A DNA stretch of 64,000 nt from Opitutaceae bacterium. Lineage in GTDB: Bacteria; Verrucomicrobiota; Verrucomicrobiia; Opitutales; Opitutaceae. The translations under genes were made by a program, and so were the position numbers. Of the stretch, positions 50,424 to 57,849 are shown piece after piece. Within the stretch, counting starts at the first letter, position 1, and each line of letters begins with the position of its first letter. The DNA lies in assembly GCA_028688225.1 (NCBI GenBank), contig JAQTYQ010000006.1:1-64000 (forward strand), in the 5' to 3' direction. The notes under the pieces were generated by a model, which worked only from the letters and a program-made list of their open reading frames with translations, was not told where the DNA came from and did not search any database.

Positions 50424-51317
50424 TCAATAGCCGACGTCGCGGCAACGCTGCTCGAGCTGCCGGGCGCTCAGGTCGATCTGTTTTTCGTTGAGCACCGGCT
50501 CCGCGCCGCCCGTGAGCACTCCCGGCAGCCAGGTGGGATTCACCACCCGCAGGACGGAACGCGCCGACGCCTCCACGTACCATCCGGGCAGGGCGAGCAC
50601 CGGCACCGCCTCCGTCTTCTGGCCCGTCGTCTTCTCCAGCCAGTGCTGCAGCCACTTGGCGTTGCCGATGGCCTGGCCGATGCCCTCCTGGTCCTCGCCC
50701 CACGGCCAGCTTAGCTGCTCGCCGTCGAAAAAGACCTTGTAGTCGTCGCGCCCCTCCCGCGCCCCGCCCTTGCGGCGCGTCTTGGTCTCGATGGCGAACA
50801 CGCCGCCCGGGCCGACCGCCACGTGGTCGATGTTGAACTTCTCGCGGCCGCTCTCGCATGGCACGTCGTGGAAGATGCGCCAGCCCTGCGCCTTCAGCGG
50901 CTCCAGGCATTCGGCGACCATTCGCTCGCCGAAGTAGCCGAGATAGCGATCGCTCCGCTCCTTCAGTCGCGCCACGAACCAGCGCAGCGCGAGCGCGAAC
51001 GCCGCCAGGAAAATCGCCGCCACCGCGACGAGTCCCCCGATCTGCCACCAGCCCTGCAGCCGCGCCACCCCCAGCAGCAACAGCAATCCGACGAGACACG
51101 GCGCCAAACCCGCCCCGGTCACGAGGAAGATAAAATCCTCATCCGCCCTGGTTACGGCCTTGAGCTGCGTTTCGCCCGCCGTCCGGGTGAGACGGAGATC
51201 CCGGGCGAAAGGAATGCGTCGGCCTCGTTTGCTGCGGTCCCACCAGAGGATCGCGAAGGCGGACAGGATGAAGAACGCCAGGTAGGCGCTGGGCAGAAGG
51301 ATGGCTTTCCAGTTCAT
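50424..51317 (-). CDS. NERD-domain membrane protein
   Basis: 297 residues. An N-terminal helix (LPSAYLAFFILSAFAILWW) and two more (about 65-115: GLAPCLVGLLLLLGVA; LVAVAAIFLAAFALALRWFV) are followed by a NERD domain: GYFGERMVAECLEPLKAQGW, REKFNIDHVAVGPGGVFAIE, TKTRRKGG and LSWPWGEDQEGIGQAIGNAK. The IDHVxVGPxGVFxIETK motif matches the nuclease-related domain, whose catalytic D-x-E-x-K pattern is visible here. Function is unknown. It lies upstream of the helicase gene on the same strand, but the 213-bp gap and higher GC make one system uncertain. Confidence 0.88.
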   Translation of the reverse strand: MNWKAILLPSAYLAFFILSAFAILWWDRSKRGRRIPFARDLRLTRTAGETQLKAVTRADEDFIFLVTGAGLAPCLVGLLLLLGVARLQGWWQIGGLVAVAAIFLAAFALALRWFVARLKERSDRYLGYFGERMVAECLEPLKAQGWRIFHDVPCESGREKFNIDHVAVGPGGVFAIETKTRRKGGAREGRDDYKVFFDGEQLSWPWGEDQEGIGQAIGNAKWLQHWLEKTTGQKTEAVPVLALPGWYVEASARSVLRVVNPTWLPGVLTGGAEPVLNEKQIDLSARQLEQRCRDVGY

Positions 51318-51472
51318 GGGCGGAAACCCCCGGCGGGGTCAGGACGGGCGGCGCGACCGGCCCGGCCGAGGAGTGGTTGAAGGACGGGAAACGGCGTCAG
51401 TGTAAGATCTTGCGCCCGGTCGTCCATCGCCCAGTGGTAAACGCGCTGTAAAGCACGTTGGTGAACCGGTCG

Positions 51473-52384
51473 TCAAAATCCGGCCGGAGGAGGAACGCGC
51501 CATTCGTCCATCACACGGAGTTCGCCGCAGTCGAGGCAGCGCGTGCCCTCGAATTGCGCGCCGCAATGCGGGCAGACGGCACGGGTTTCGAAGGCATCGA
51601 AAGGCCGGCCGCATTGTGCGCACCGCCACCAGGCTCCGAGCGGCGGCGGCGCCTGGCAGCTCGGGCATCGGAATCCATCGCGGCGGGGCAGCCGGGCCGC
51701 CCGGGCCAGCTGCCGCGCGTGCTGCAGGCCCCGCCAGCAGTTGGCGAGGATGAACAGCGCCAGGACGCCGAACCAGATTGACCGCCACCACAGGGCGAGC
51801 AGGAACATGAACGCTACGCCGATGAAGCCGATGATGCTCGCCACCATCAGGCTGCGGGCGCGCCCGATCGCGAACCAGAGCAACGAGCGCACGATCTGCC
51901 CGCCGTCGAGCGGGTAGATCGGCAGCAGATTGAAGAGCAGCAGGCCGGAGTTGACGTACCAGACCGCCAGCAGGAACTGCGCGGCGTCGGGCGTGGCGTC
52001 GAGCCAGCCCGTGGTGCGGCTCAGCGCCAGCAATCCGCCGAGGACGAAGACCAGCCCCACGTTGACCAGCGGACCCGCCGCGATGCTCCAGAGCGTGGCG
52101 CCGGGTCGCTGCGGCGGCGCCACGTAGGCCACGCCGCCCAGCGGCCAGAGCACGATCTCGTCGGCCCGCCCGCCCACCGACCGGCAGGCCAGCGCGTGAC
52201 CGAACTCGTGCAACAGCACGATCACAAACAACGCCAGATATTCCAGCACGTTGAACGCGAGGGAACCGTAGCTTCCGCGCCGGTTGGAAATCTCGATCAT
52301 GGCGACGATGAACCATGACCAGTGCAGGTAGAGATCGACGCCTGCGAAACGGAACAGATGGATGGATCCTTGCCGGGTGGGCAT
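51473..52384 (-). CDS. Site-2 protease family metalloprotease with C-terminal zinc ribbons
   Basis: 303 residues. The intramembrane protease core has LHEFGHALACRSVGG (HExxH) in a helix and LLPIYPLDGGQIVRSLL (conserved LDGG Asp) in another, with about five membrane helices in residues 15-230. The C-terminal 70 residues hold three Cys pairs (CPSCQ, CAQCG, CPHCG) plus CLDCG, forming zinc ribbons that face the cytoplasm. It belongs to the SpoIVFB/Rv-type branch rather than RseP, because no PDZ domain is present. Substrates are unknown. Confidence 0.9.
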   Translation of the reverse strand: MPTRQGSIHLFRFAGVDLYLHWSWFIVAMIEISNRRGSYGSLAFNVLEYLALFVIVLLHEFGHALACRSVGGRADEIVLWPLGGVAYVAPPQRPGATLWSIAAGPLVNVGLVFVLGGLLALSRTTGWLDATPDAAQFLLAVWYVNSGLLLFNLLPIYPLDGGQIVRSLLWFAIGRARSLMVASIIGFIGVAFMFLLALWWRSIWFGVLALFILANCWRGLQHARQLARAARLPRRDGFRCPSCQAPPPLGAWWRCAQCGRPFDAFETRAVCPHCGAQFEGTRCLDCGELRVMDEWRVPPPAGF

Positions 52385-52780
52385 TGGGGATGTCTACCTT
52401 CCAACCCCGCCCGCTCAAGCCATTTGCCTCCCTGACGACAGGATGCGGCTCCCATTCCCCCGATGGGAAAGTCGCTGCCTCCAGCAAATAGGAACGGACG
52501 CTTCAACTTTCAGCCGGAGCTTTGGGCCCGCCTGCTGAAGGCTGGCTTCTGAGCTCCTGCATCTTGTATTCACTCTCGTTTTGGAGGCCCGATCCGCCTG
52601 GTTTTTACTCGCGTGCAGACGCGGGCGAACTATCATCCGGACTTGTCGGTTGTGCCCGGTTTGAGTCACGTCCGCTTCTTTCTACCCCCGCCCCAAGCTC
52701 GCCTCCGCGATCGTTCCAATCGCGGGCCGACCCACCCCCAAACCAACCCCGCCGTCTGGGCCGCGCCGCACGCATCCGTC
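52385..52780. other. 396-bp divergent intergenic region
   Basis: Lies between the divergent protease (minus) and ferredoxin (plus) genes and must hold both promoters. The plus-strand frame of the ferredoxin stays open upstream to 52613, but its translation is Pro/Arg rich and not family-like. I see no RNA gene, repeat or clear promoter motif. Confidence 0.5.
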
Positions 52781-53032
52781 ATGCAAGTCGCCCCTCCCTT
52801 CAGCCCCGATCACGCCCGGTCCGCCCGGCCGGAAGTGATTTTCGCGGAGGATCTCTGCAAGGGATGCGAACTGTGCGTCACCGTCTGCCCCACGAAAATC
52901 CTGAAGCTCGACACGACCCGCGTGAACATCCGGGGGTACCATCCCGCCATCGTCTACAATCTTGCGGAATGCAGCGGATGCGGCAGCTGCGCCAAGATGT
53001 GCCCTGACTCGGTCATCACCGTCCGCCGGTAA
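52781..53032 (+). CDS. 2-oxoacid:ferredoxin oxidoreductase delta-type (2x 4Fe-4S ferredoxin) subunit
   Basis: 83 residues from ATG 52781. Two 4Fe-4S binding motifs are complete: [12 protein letters not shown] (from residue 27) and [12 protein letters not shown] (from residue 66). The spacing and [14 protein letters not shown] start match the delta/ferredoxin subunits (VorD/KorD type). It transfers electrons from the thiamine enzyme to ferredoxin. The alpha gene starts 10 bp downstream. This is a core enzyme of 2-oxoacid oxidation or reductive carboxylation in anaerobes. Confidence 0.9.
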   Translation: MQVAPPFSPDHARSARPEVIFAEDLCKGCELCVTVCPTKILKLDTTRVNIRGYHPAIVYNLAECSGCGSCAKMCPDSVITVRR

Positions 53033-53042
53033 GGAGACGCCC

Positions 53043-53666
53043 ATGGCCAGAACGTTGATGAAGGGCAACGAGGCGATCGCCGCCGCCGCAATCAACGCCG
53101 GCTGCCGCTTTTTCTTCGGCTATCCGATCACCCCGCAGAACGAGATTCCGGAATACATGGCGCGGGAACTGCCCAAGGTCGGGGGCACGTATGTGCAGGC
53201 GGAGTCCGAGGTGGCCGCGATCAACATGGTCTACGGCGCCGCCGGCGCCGGTGCGCGCGTGCTGACCTCCTCCTCCAGCCCCGGCATCAGCCTGATGCAG
53301 GAGGGCATCTCCTATATCGCCGGGGCAGAGTTGCCCTGCGTGCTGGTGAACATCATGCGGGCCGGGCCCGGGCTGGGCGGCGTGCAACCGGCGCAGGCGG
53401 ATTATTACCAGGCGACCAAGGGCGGCGGCCACGGCGACTACCGCGTGCTCGTCCTCGCCCCCGCCAACCTGCAGGAGGCGGTCGACCTTACGCAGCTGGC
53501 GTTCGATCTGGCTGACAAGTACCGCAATCCGGTGATGCTCCTCGCCGATGGCATGATCGGGCAGCTGATGGAACCAGTGGAACTCTCTCCGTACCGCCCC
53601 ATGATCGGGCTGCCGCCGAAGGACTGGGCCACGACGGGCACCGTCCACAGCGGCGGACGGCAGCGC
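53043..53666 (+). pseudogene. 2-oxoacid:ferredoxin oxidoreductase alpha subunit, interrupted by the prophage
   Basis: ATG 53043, preceded by AAGGAG. The first 208 residues are a good VorB/KorA alpha subunit: [80 protein letters not shown] and [19 protein letters not shown], up to [10 protein letters not shown] near 53666. Then the frame runs 34 codons into unrelated sequence and stops at 53768. The family normally needs about 350 residues, so the last third is missing. The loss point coincides with the start of phage-like DNA. The rest of the gene and the beta subunit are expected beyond the other prophage end. Confidence 0.88.
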
Positions 53667-53680
53667 GGCTCGATTCAAGC

Positions 53681-53822
53681 GAGTTTAAGAAATAGCGAAA
53701 GCAGCCGCAAAAAACCGGAAGGACGCGATAGATCAGCTACTTGCAGAGCAAAAGCAGCGCGCGGCTGATTTGAGAACAAATCCTTGGTCAAAGCCGGAAT
53801 TCCAGCAGGTTTGAGAAATAAT
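53681..53822. repeat. Three direct repeats at the prophage end (possible transposase sites)
   Basis: The motif GTTTRAGAAATA occurs at 53683-53694 (GTTTAAGAAATA) and 53807-53818 (GTTTGAGAAATA), with a relaxed copy at 53765-53779 (GATTTGAGAACAAAT). All are in the same direction inside the 187 bp between the host gene break and the first phage gene. Spaced repeats of this type are the expected form of MuA-binding subsites at a phage end. Binding is inferred. Confidence 0.55.
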
Positions 53823-53826
53823 CCGG

Positions 53827-53847
53827 GGCGTTGCAGCGCCGTTGCAA
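53827..53847 (-). terminator. Stem-loop after the early phage operon
   Basis: Stem CGTTGCA / TGCAACG (7 bp) with a 7-nt loop, directly downstream of the last minus-strand phage gene (stop at 53854). No long T tract follows, so the terminator role is inferred from position. Confidence 0.45.
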
Positions 53848-53853
53848 CGGGCA

Positions 53854-54384
53854 TTAAAACAGAGGAAGCTGCGCTTTCCCGGCCTGTTGACGGGCCTCGG
53901 ATTTACGGCGGCGGGCAAGCTTCTCGCGAAGGGTCTCATCGCGGCGTAGGGCGATGAGTTCGGGCAGCGCGGGGGCATGGCGCTTAATGCCAGCCATAAT
54001 CTGACTCACATGGGCACCGGCAGATAAAGCCTCGGCGCGGATCTCCTCGGAATTGACGCCCACGTAGTGGCCAACGACGCGCCGGAAAAACGGCCAGAAA
54101 TCGAGCACGCGGCCTTGGAGCTGGGCCTTGCCGACAGCATCCAGGGCGGCCTCGATATGCTTCGCCAGGCGCAGGCCATCGAGCATCCAACCGCGGCGCC
54201 AGAGATCCAGAACCAGATGTTCCAGCTCGATGCGGCACTGTTGCACAAGCCGTGCAGCCTGCTTGCGGTCAGCAGGCCAAAGCAGCCGTTCGGATAACTT
54301 ACCGGCAAGCCAACGATCGAATTTCAGGAGCCGGTCTTCCGGATTCTGATTCGTCTCCCACCAGGGACGTGCATCGGAGGTCAT
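53854..54384 (-). CDS. Phage hypothetical protein (last early gene)
   Basis: 176 residues from ATG 54384, overlapping the upstream gene by ATGA. Helical and basic: RLLKFDRWLAGKLSERLLWP, AARLVQQCRIELEHLVLDLW, GRVLDFWPFFRRVVGHYVGV and a Lys/Arg-rich end (KLARRRKSEARQQAGKAQL). No membrane helix. I do not recognise the family. Its place at the end of the early operon is where Mu-like phages often encode middle-gene activators or unknown proteins. Confidence 0.7.
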   Translation of the reverse strand: MTSDARPWWETNQNPEDRLLKFDRWLAGKLSERLLWPADRKQAARLVQQCRIELEHLVLDLWRRGWMLDGLRLAKHIEAALDAVGKAQLQGRVLDFWPFFRRVVGHYVGVNSEEIRAEALSAGAHVSQIMAGIKRHAPALPELIALRRDETLREKLARRRKSEARQQAGKAQLPLF

Positions 54385-54725
54385 GCCGTGGCCCTCGGGA
54401 AGTGGTGAAACCTGCGGCGGATCGCGATGGCGCGGCTGATCATGCGCTTGCCCTGGCTCTCCAACCTGGAGGCGGCGAGATCGGCATCGGCCAGGGCTTC
54501 CCCAGTGAAAAGCTGGTAGCCGGGGCACCCAGGCCCGGAGATGATGCGCCCGTCAGAGAACTCGGCGATCGCGCGCAGGCGTCGGTCGTCGATCTTCAGG
54601 GCCTCGGCGATGACCGCGCCCTTGACCCAGCCCTTGCCGCGCAGATAACTGGCCACCAGTTCGACCTGCTCCGGTGTGACGACCGGCTTGGAGACCTCCA
54701 GCGCGAGCTCGCCCGTCATTGTCAT
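54381..54725 (-). CDS. Phage winged-helix-like protein
   Basis: 114 residues from ATG 54725; a second ATG two codons later (54719) is possible. The start overlaps the upstream stop by one base. TPEQVELVASYLRGKGWVKG, AVIAEALKIDDRRLRAIAEF and GRIISGPGCPGYQLFTGEAL form a winged-helix pattern (helix-turn-helix plus wing). The C-terminus is Arg rich. It is probably a DNA-binding regulator of the phage. Small phage proteins with this organisation are common in Mu-like early operons. Confidence 0.72.
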   Translation of the reverse strand: MTMTGELALEVSKPVVTPEQVELVASYLRGKGWVKGAVIAEALKIDDRRLRAIAEFSDGRIISGPGCPGYQLFTGEALADADLAASRLESQGKRMISRAIAIRRRFHHFPRATA

Positions 54726-55186
54726 CAGAATGGCTCCTCTCCCTTTGGAATGTGCCGCCTGGCACGGTCGGCCAGCACGCCGAGGATCTTCTCCTGCTCG
54801 ATCTCGGCCAGGCGCGCCCACGGCCGTCCGCAGATCCGGCGGCACAATTCGTCAAGGTATTCGACCCGGCCTCCCTCGGCGATTTCGAGCTGCTGGAGGA
54901 GGACCAAGGCCCGGCCCGCGCGGTGACCCGCGCGCTCCGGCGCCTGCTCCTGCAGCCGTAGCTGCGTCTGGAGGTCGGCGGGCCGGGAAATCGCCGAGAA
55001 GACCGCCAGCACGGCATCGAATTCAGAGTTGGTCAGATCGAGCGAAGACTTGTCGCGACCCAAGGCGCGCTTGTGCAGCTCATGGCGCTTGGCGTCGCAA
55101 GCCTTCGGCTCCAGGCCCTTCGCCCGGTAGACCTGGCGGACCAGGCCCCATTCCGAGAGGTACTTACGATGCTGGGAGGCGGTCAT
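54725..55186 (-). CDS. GemA/Gp16-like phage protein (tentative)
   Basis: 153 residues from ATG 55186. MTASQHRKYLSEWGLVRQVY, LHKRALGRDKSSLDLTNSEF and the C-terminal VEYLDELCRRICGRPWARLA are compatible with the GemA/Gp16 (DUF1018) proteins of Mu-like phages, in which a helical N-terminus is joined to a short C-terminal Gly-Arg-containing segment. Position, after Gam and near the end of the early operon, also fits Mu. The similarity seen is weak, so the name is tentative. Mu GemA alters host gene expression and DNA supercoiling. Confidence 0.5.
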   Translation of the reverse strand: MTASQHRKYLSEWGLVRQVYRAKGLEPKACDAKRHELHKRALGRDKSSLDLTNSEFDAVLAVFSAISRPADLQTQLRLQEQAPERAGHRAGRALVLLQQLEIAEGGRVEYLDELCRRICGRPWARLAEIEQEKILGVLADRARRHIPKGEEPF

Positions 55187-55407
55187 GCGGCTGCCCTCCG
55201 CGGCCAACCTACGCGCTTCAGCCAGAAAACAGCATTCTGCGCTAGAATGCGCATCTCCTCGCGATGATGCTTCCGCGCCCAAGGTTCTTTCTTAGCCTGG
55301 GCGCGGCGTTCCTCCGCGAGCTGCAGGAATGGGATCGCCGCGACCGGCATCCGATCCCAGCGACGGCGCCAGCGCTTCTGATGGGGATATCGGCGCTCCT
55401 TATTCAT
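55183..55407 (-). CDS. Phage hypothetical, small basic protein
   Basis: 74 residues, very basic (NKERRYPHQKRWRRRWDRMP; Lys/Arg about a third), with LAQNAVFWLKRVGWPRRAAA at the end. It overlaps both neighbours by ATGA. Unknown family. High charge suggests nucleic-acid binding. Confidence 0.65.
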   Translation of the reverse strand: MNKERRYPHQKRWRRRWDRMPVAAIPFLQLAEERRAQAKKEPWARKHHREEMRILAQNAVFWLKRVGWPRRAAA

Positions 55408-55910
55408 CGCTCGCGGGCCTCCGGGGGGATGAAGCTCAGGCCGAGGGCGGAGAAGATCGCCTCCTCGGTCTCGCTGGCGATCACCTGGTCTCCATGCAGA
55501 ATGCCGAGATGGGGATGGAAGTGCAGGCCGCGCCCTTTCGCGGTCTGCGCCAGATAAATGTTGTGGGCGGCCGAGCCGGTGCGCGCCAGCAACAGCATCC
55601 CGAAATTGGTCGGCGTCGTGTCGATCAGGGTCTCCTGGTCCTCACGGGCAAACCATAGGTCGAGCTGGAATCCGCTCGGCAATGAGAAGACGACATATTG
55701 CGCGCCTTCTTTGATGAGCCTCGATTGTTGTCCGCAGCGTTCCAGGATTGCCTCGCGCCCAGTGATGCCGCGGGGGACGCAGACCAGATCGATATCACCA
55801 ATCTCGGGCCTCCGCCTGCGGATCGAGCCGGCGATTTCCAGGCGGCGGCAGAAGCCACGCAGCTCGGCTGCGATGCGCTCAGCCAGGGCTTGGGCGGCGG
55901 CGAGGTTCAT
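55404..55910 (-). CDS. Minimal Pol-beta-type (family X) nucleotidyltransferase of the phage
   Basis: 168 residues. A short helical start (AAAQALAERIAAELRGF) leads to the nucleotidyltransferase palm EIAGSIRRRRPEIGDIDLVC: GS followed by D-x-D (GDIDLV), the two metal-binding Asp residues. The third Asp is in FQLDLWFARED. The thumb-like end has LLARTGSAAHNIYLAQTAKG, RGLHFHPHLGI and the ETEEAIFSALGLSFIPP segment seen at the C-end of family X polymerases. It has palm and thumb only, with no 8-kDa/fingers or PHP domain. It may be a repair polymerase or nucleotide-adding enzyme acting at transposition gaps. Overlaps both neighbours by ATGA. Confidence 0.83.
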   Translation of the reverse strand: MNLAAAQALAERIAAELRGFCRRLEIAGSIRRRRPEIGDIDLVCVPRGITGREAILERCGQQSRLIKEGAQYVVFSLPSGFQLDLWFAREDQETLIDTTPTNFGMLLLARTGSAAHNIYLAQTAKGRGLHFHPHLGILHGDQVIASETEEAIFSALGLSFIPPEARER

Positions 55911-56044
55911 TTCCCAGCCTTCTGCCTGCGCTCCTGGTCGGCGCAGGCCGCGCAGATATGGAGTTCGATCTCTCGTTTTGTGTTTCCGACTTTGACCGGG
56001 ACGGCGCGGGCGACGGTCGCGAATCCGATTCGGAGGCTGATCAT
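55907..56044 (-). CDS. Phage small protein with one CxxC
   Basis: 45 residues from ATG 56044: MISLRIGFATVARAVPVKVG, then TKREIELHICAACADQERRQ. It overlaps the upstream stop and the downstream start by ATGA. One C-x-x-C pair suggests half of a zinc site, perhaps formed by a dimer. Unknown family. Confidence 0.6.
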   Translation of the reverse strand: MISLRIGFATVARAVPVKVGNTKREIELHICAACADQERRQKAGK

Positions 56045-56463
56045 GGCAGGTCGTGGTATAGGTTGGCCACTTCGCGGCCCCATGGGGTACGGCGGGCGAC
56101 GTGGCTGAGACCGAAATGCCAGGCGGTGGCCACGCGCTGGGGTGTGACGGGCAGGCCGCGGCGCTCGATCTGCGCGATCAGCCAGTGGATGTGACGCTCG
56201 GCCACCTCGCGGGCGAGCTGGTGGTCGGTGGCCGCCTGGGCGAACGGTGCCTTGCAATGCTGCCGCCAGACGGTCTCGGTGATCTGCCAGGCGCTCAGCT
56301 CGCCGCCGGGGCCGGGCCGGCCATCCCAGCGCAGGCCGGTCTCCTTGGCGGCAACCGCCGCGAGCAGGCGCGCTATGTCGAGAGGCGCTGCTGGAGCGCC
56401 CAGGCTGCGATCCGCGTCGCATGACGCGGCGACGGCAAATCCTCGGCCACCCGCCAACGCCAT
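56041..56463 (-). CDS. Lysozyme/transglycosylase-like phage protein (start uncertain)
   Basis: The frame ending at 56041 holds a lytic-transglycosylase-like segment: DIARLLAAVAAKETGLRWDG with the probable catalytic Glu, then GGELSAWQITETVWRQH, which matches the G-x-xQI part, and ATAWHFGLSHVARR. ATG 56463 gives about 140 residues, but the 5' part overlaps the gene 56373-56690 in another frame, so the true start may be a downstream non-ATG codon. The frame also opens upstream to 56778, but that part contains a dispersed repeat and is probably not coding. It might act on peptidoglycan in lysis or DNA entry. Confidence 0.6.
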   Translation of the reverse strand: MALAGGRGFAVAASCDADRSLGAPAAPLDIARLLAAVAAKETGLRWDGRPGPGGELSAWQITETVWRQHCKAPFAQAATDHQLAREVAERHIHWLIAQIERRGLPVTPQRVATAWHFGLSHVARRTPWGREVANLYHDLP

Positions 56464-56690
56464 ACGGTCTTGCGCGGTACCTTGCACCACCGCGCCAGAT
56501 CCGCTCCCAGCGCCATCCGTCGGCAGTGACCGTCCACTGCCGACACCAATGCCTGCAGAGATGGCCAGCCCGGCGCGGAGTCGGGATGCAGACGTCGGCC
56601 TTTCGGCCAATGGCCTCGACCATCCTTTCGATTCGATTTCTTCAACGGAGCCGCGCCGGGCATGGGGAGAGTAAAAATGGGAGCATGCAT
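56373..56690 (-). CDS. Phage helix-turn-helix protein
   Basis: 105 residues from ATG 56690. The N-terminal part is Pro/Lys rich; residues about 45-95 form a helix-turn-helix like that of small Cro-like phage proteins: LGADLARWCKVPRKTVWRWR then AEDLPSPRHATRIAAWALQQ. It probably binds DNA. It overlaps the 5' end of the transglycosylase-like frame. Unknown target. Confidence 0.65.
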   Translation of the reverse strand: MHAPIFTLPMPGAAPLKKSNRKDGRGHWPKGRRLHPDSAPGWPSLQALVSAVDGHCRRMALGADLARWCKVPRKTVWRWRVAEDLPSPRHATRIAAWALQQRLST

Positions 56691-56732
56691 GAGAGTCAAG
56701 CGAGAAGCAGATTTCGGCGGCCTGGACCTTTG

Positions 56733-56764
56733 CCACAGAGTACACAAAGAGCACAGAGAGGAAG
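56733..56764. repeat. CACAGAGNACACAAAGAGCA-type dispersed repeat
   Basis: CCACAGAGTACACAAAGAGC followed by ACAGAGAGGAAG, a degenerate short repeat built of ACAGAG/ACAAAG units. It lies between gam and the HTH gene. Its presence within a phage operon suggests that it spreads. Confidence 0.5.
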
Positions 56765-56786
56765 AGATGGCGGATCATGGCTCCTC

Positions 56787-57338
56787 CTATTTCGCGGAGG
56801 TGGACTTGATTTGCTCGGCGCCGTCGACCTTCGGCTCGATGTAGAAGGTCTCGGCCTGAACCAGGCGCACGCCAACCAACGCGGGCTCGGTGCTTTCTCC
56901 GAGGATGCCTTTGGTGGTGAGCGCAGCGATCATCGCGGCCTTGTCAGGCTCGCGCTTCACACGAATAAAATCTGCGGATAGGCCGCGCGAATCCAGGCAC
57001 TCGACAACCTCCTCCCAGGTCCACTTCGCCAGGAGCTTGAGCTGGGGCATGCCGGTGCGAAAGCCGTAGCGCGCCAGGGCGGTTTCGGCGCTGCGGGCCT
57101 TGCCGAGCATGAGCTCGCACTGATGCTCTTCGGCGAACTTCTCGGCCTGGGCGACCAGGACGGTGAGCAGCGCCTGCATCGCTTCCACCGGGTCGCTGTA
57201 TTCGGCCTGCACCGCCTGGATCCTGGCGTCGCGCACTGCTTCAAGCTTGCGCAGGTCGACGGTGATGCGGGCGGCCGCGTCGACCGCCGCGGTGAATTCA
57301 TCGCGGGATTTGAATTGGGGGAGTGTGAGTCGGGTCAT
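56787..57338 (-). CDS. gam: Gam-family host-nuclease inhibitor of the phage
   Basis: 183 residues. The Gam pattern is present: a long N-terminal helical hairpin (EFTAAVDAAARITVDLRKLE; RIQAVQAEYSDPVEAMQALL; VAQAEKFAEEHQCELMLG) followed by the compact end with SAETALARYGFRTGMPQLKL, WTWEEVVECLDSRGL and FIRVKREPDKAAMIAALTTK. Mu Gam is a Ku-like dimer that binds DNA ends and protects the phage from RecBCD. A 6-bp repeat block lies just upstream of its start. Confidence 0.88.
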   Translation of the reverse strand: MTRLTLPQFKSRDEFTAAVDAAARITVDLRKLEAVRDARIQAVQAEYSDPVEAMQALLTVLVAQAEKFAEEHQCELMLGKARSAETALARYGFRTGMPQLKLLAKWTWEEVVECLDSRGLSADFIRVKREPDKAAMIAALTTKGILGESTEPALVGVRLVQAETFYIEPKVDGAEQIKSTSAK

Positions 57339-57349
57339 GGTGAATCGGA

Positions 57350-57367
57350 GTGAGGGTGAAAGTGAAC
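57350..57367. repeat. 6-bp repeats upstream of gam
   Basis: GTGAGG, GTGAAA and GTGAAC in tandem, 12 bp before the gam start (minus strand). A longer copy with the same units lies at 57850-57879, also directly before a gene start. Confidence 0.5.
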
Positions 57368-57369
57368 GG

Positions 57370-57573
57370 TCAGCGCACGCGGGTGAGGCGGTACCAGCGG
57401 TCGCGCAGGGGCTGGCGGTCGAGGCTCAGCACGCTGATGCGCTGGCCCATGTTGAGACCGGCGCGGCGCAGGCTGGCCATGGCGGTGAAGCCTTGGGCCC
57501 AGATGTGGCCGCCGGGGATGACGGTCGACATCACGCCCTTGGCCTCGCCGTAGCGGTAGTTCACGAATTTCAT
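57370..57573 (-). CDS. Phage hypothetical protein
   Basis: 67 residues: MKFVNYRYGEAKGVMSTVIP, GGHIWAQGFTAMASLRRAGL and DRQPLRDRWYRLTRVR. The start overlaps the upstream stop by ATGA. Beta-strand-like small protein with no membrane helix. Unknown family. Confidence 0.65.
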   Translation of the reverse strand: MKFVNYRYGEAKGVMSTVIPGGHIWAQGFTAMASLRRAGLNMGQRISVLSLDRQPLRDRWYRLTRVR

Positions 57574-57848
57574 CGGGCGGCCTCCACGGATTGGGGTGCG
57601 ATCCGCAGCGTGGCGGACATGACGACTTCGATGAGCGACTCGTCGAACTGAGCCGGGCCGAGGTTGAGCGATTCGGAGCGGCCAAAGCAGCGCACTTTGC
57701 CCAAGCCGAGTGGCTCAATAAAGCCGGCGCTATGGGGCCTCCATCCCAGCGGGGAATGCGCATCGGCCATCGCTTGATGCGTAATCGGCACTCCGAATAG
57801 CACACAGCGCGGGGTGCCATCGCCGGCGGTGAAGATGATATATTTCAA
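57570..57848 (-). CDS. Phage hypothetical protein with TTG start
   Basis: 92 residues from TTG 57848, giving MKYIIFTAGDGTPRCVLFGV, then ITHQAMADAHSPLGWRPHSA, GFIEPLGLGKVRCFGRSESL and a closing strand VVMSATLRIAPQ. No ATG fits: upstream in-frame codons lie in the 6-bp repeat block. KYIIF...CVLFG followed by SAGF resembles small phage proteins of unknown function. Neighbours overlap by ATGA downstream. Confidence 0.65.
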   Translation of the reverse strand: MKYIIFTAGDGTPRCVLFGVPITHQAMADAHSPLGWRPHSAGFIEPLGLGKVRCFGRSESLNLGPAQFDESLIEVVMSATLRIAPQSVEAAR

Positions 57849-57849
57849 A

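Noticed and set aside
46677-51317. Zorya or DISARM defence system
   Set aside because: No ZorAB motor, DrmA/B or methylase genes are present; only the single helicase-PLD protein fits a known layout.
56464-56778. 5' extension of the transglycosylase-like frame with a signal-peptide-like start (MIRHLFLSVLFVYSVAKVQA)
   Set aside because: The apparent signal peptide is translated from a dispersed ACAGAG-type repeat, and the extension overlaps the HTH gene.
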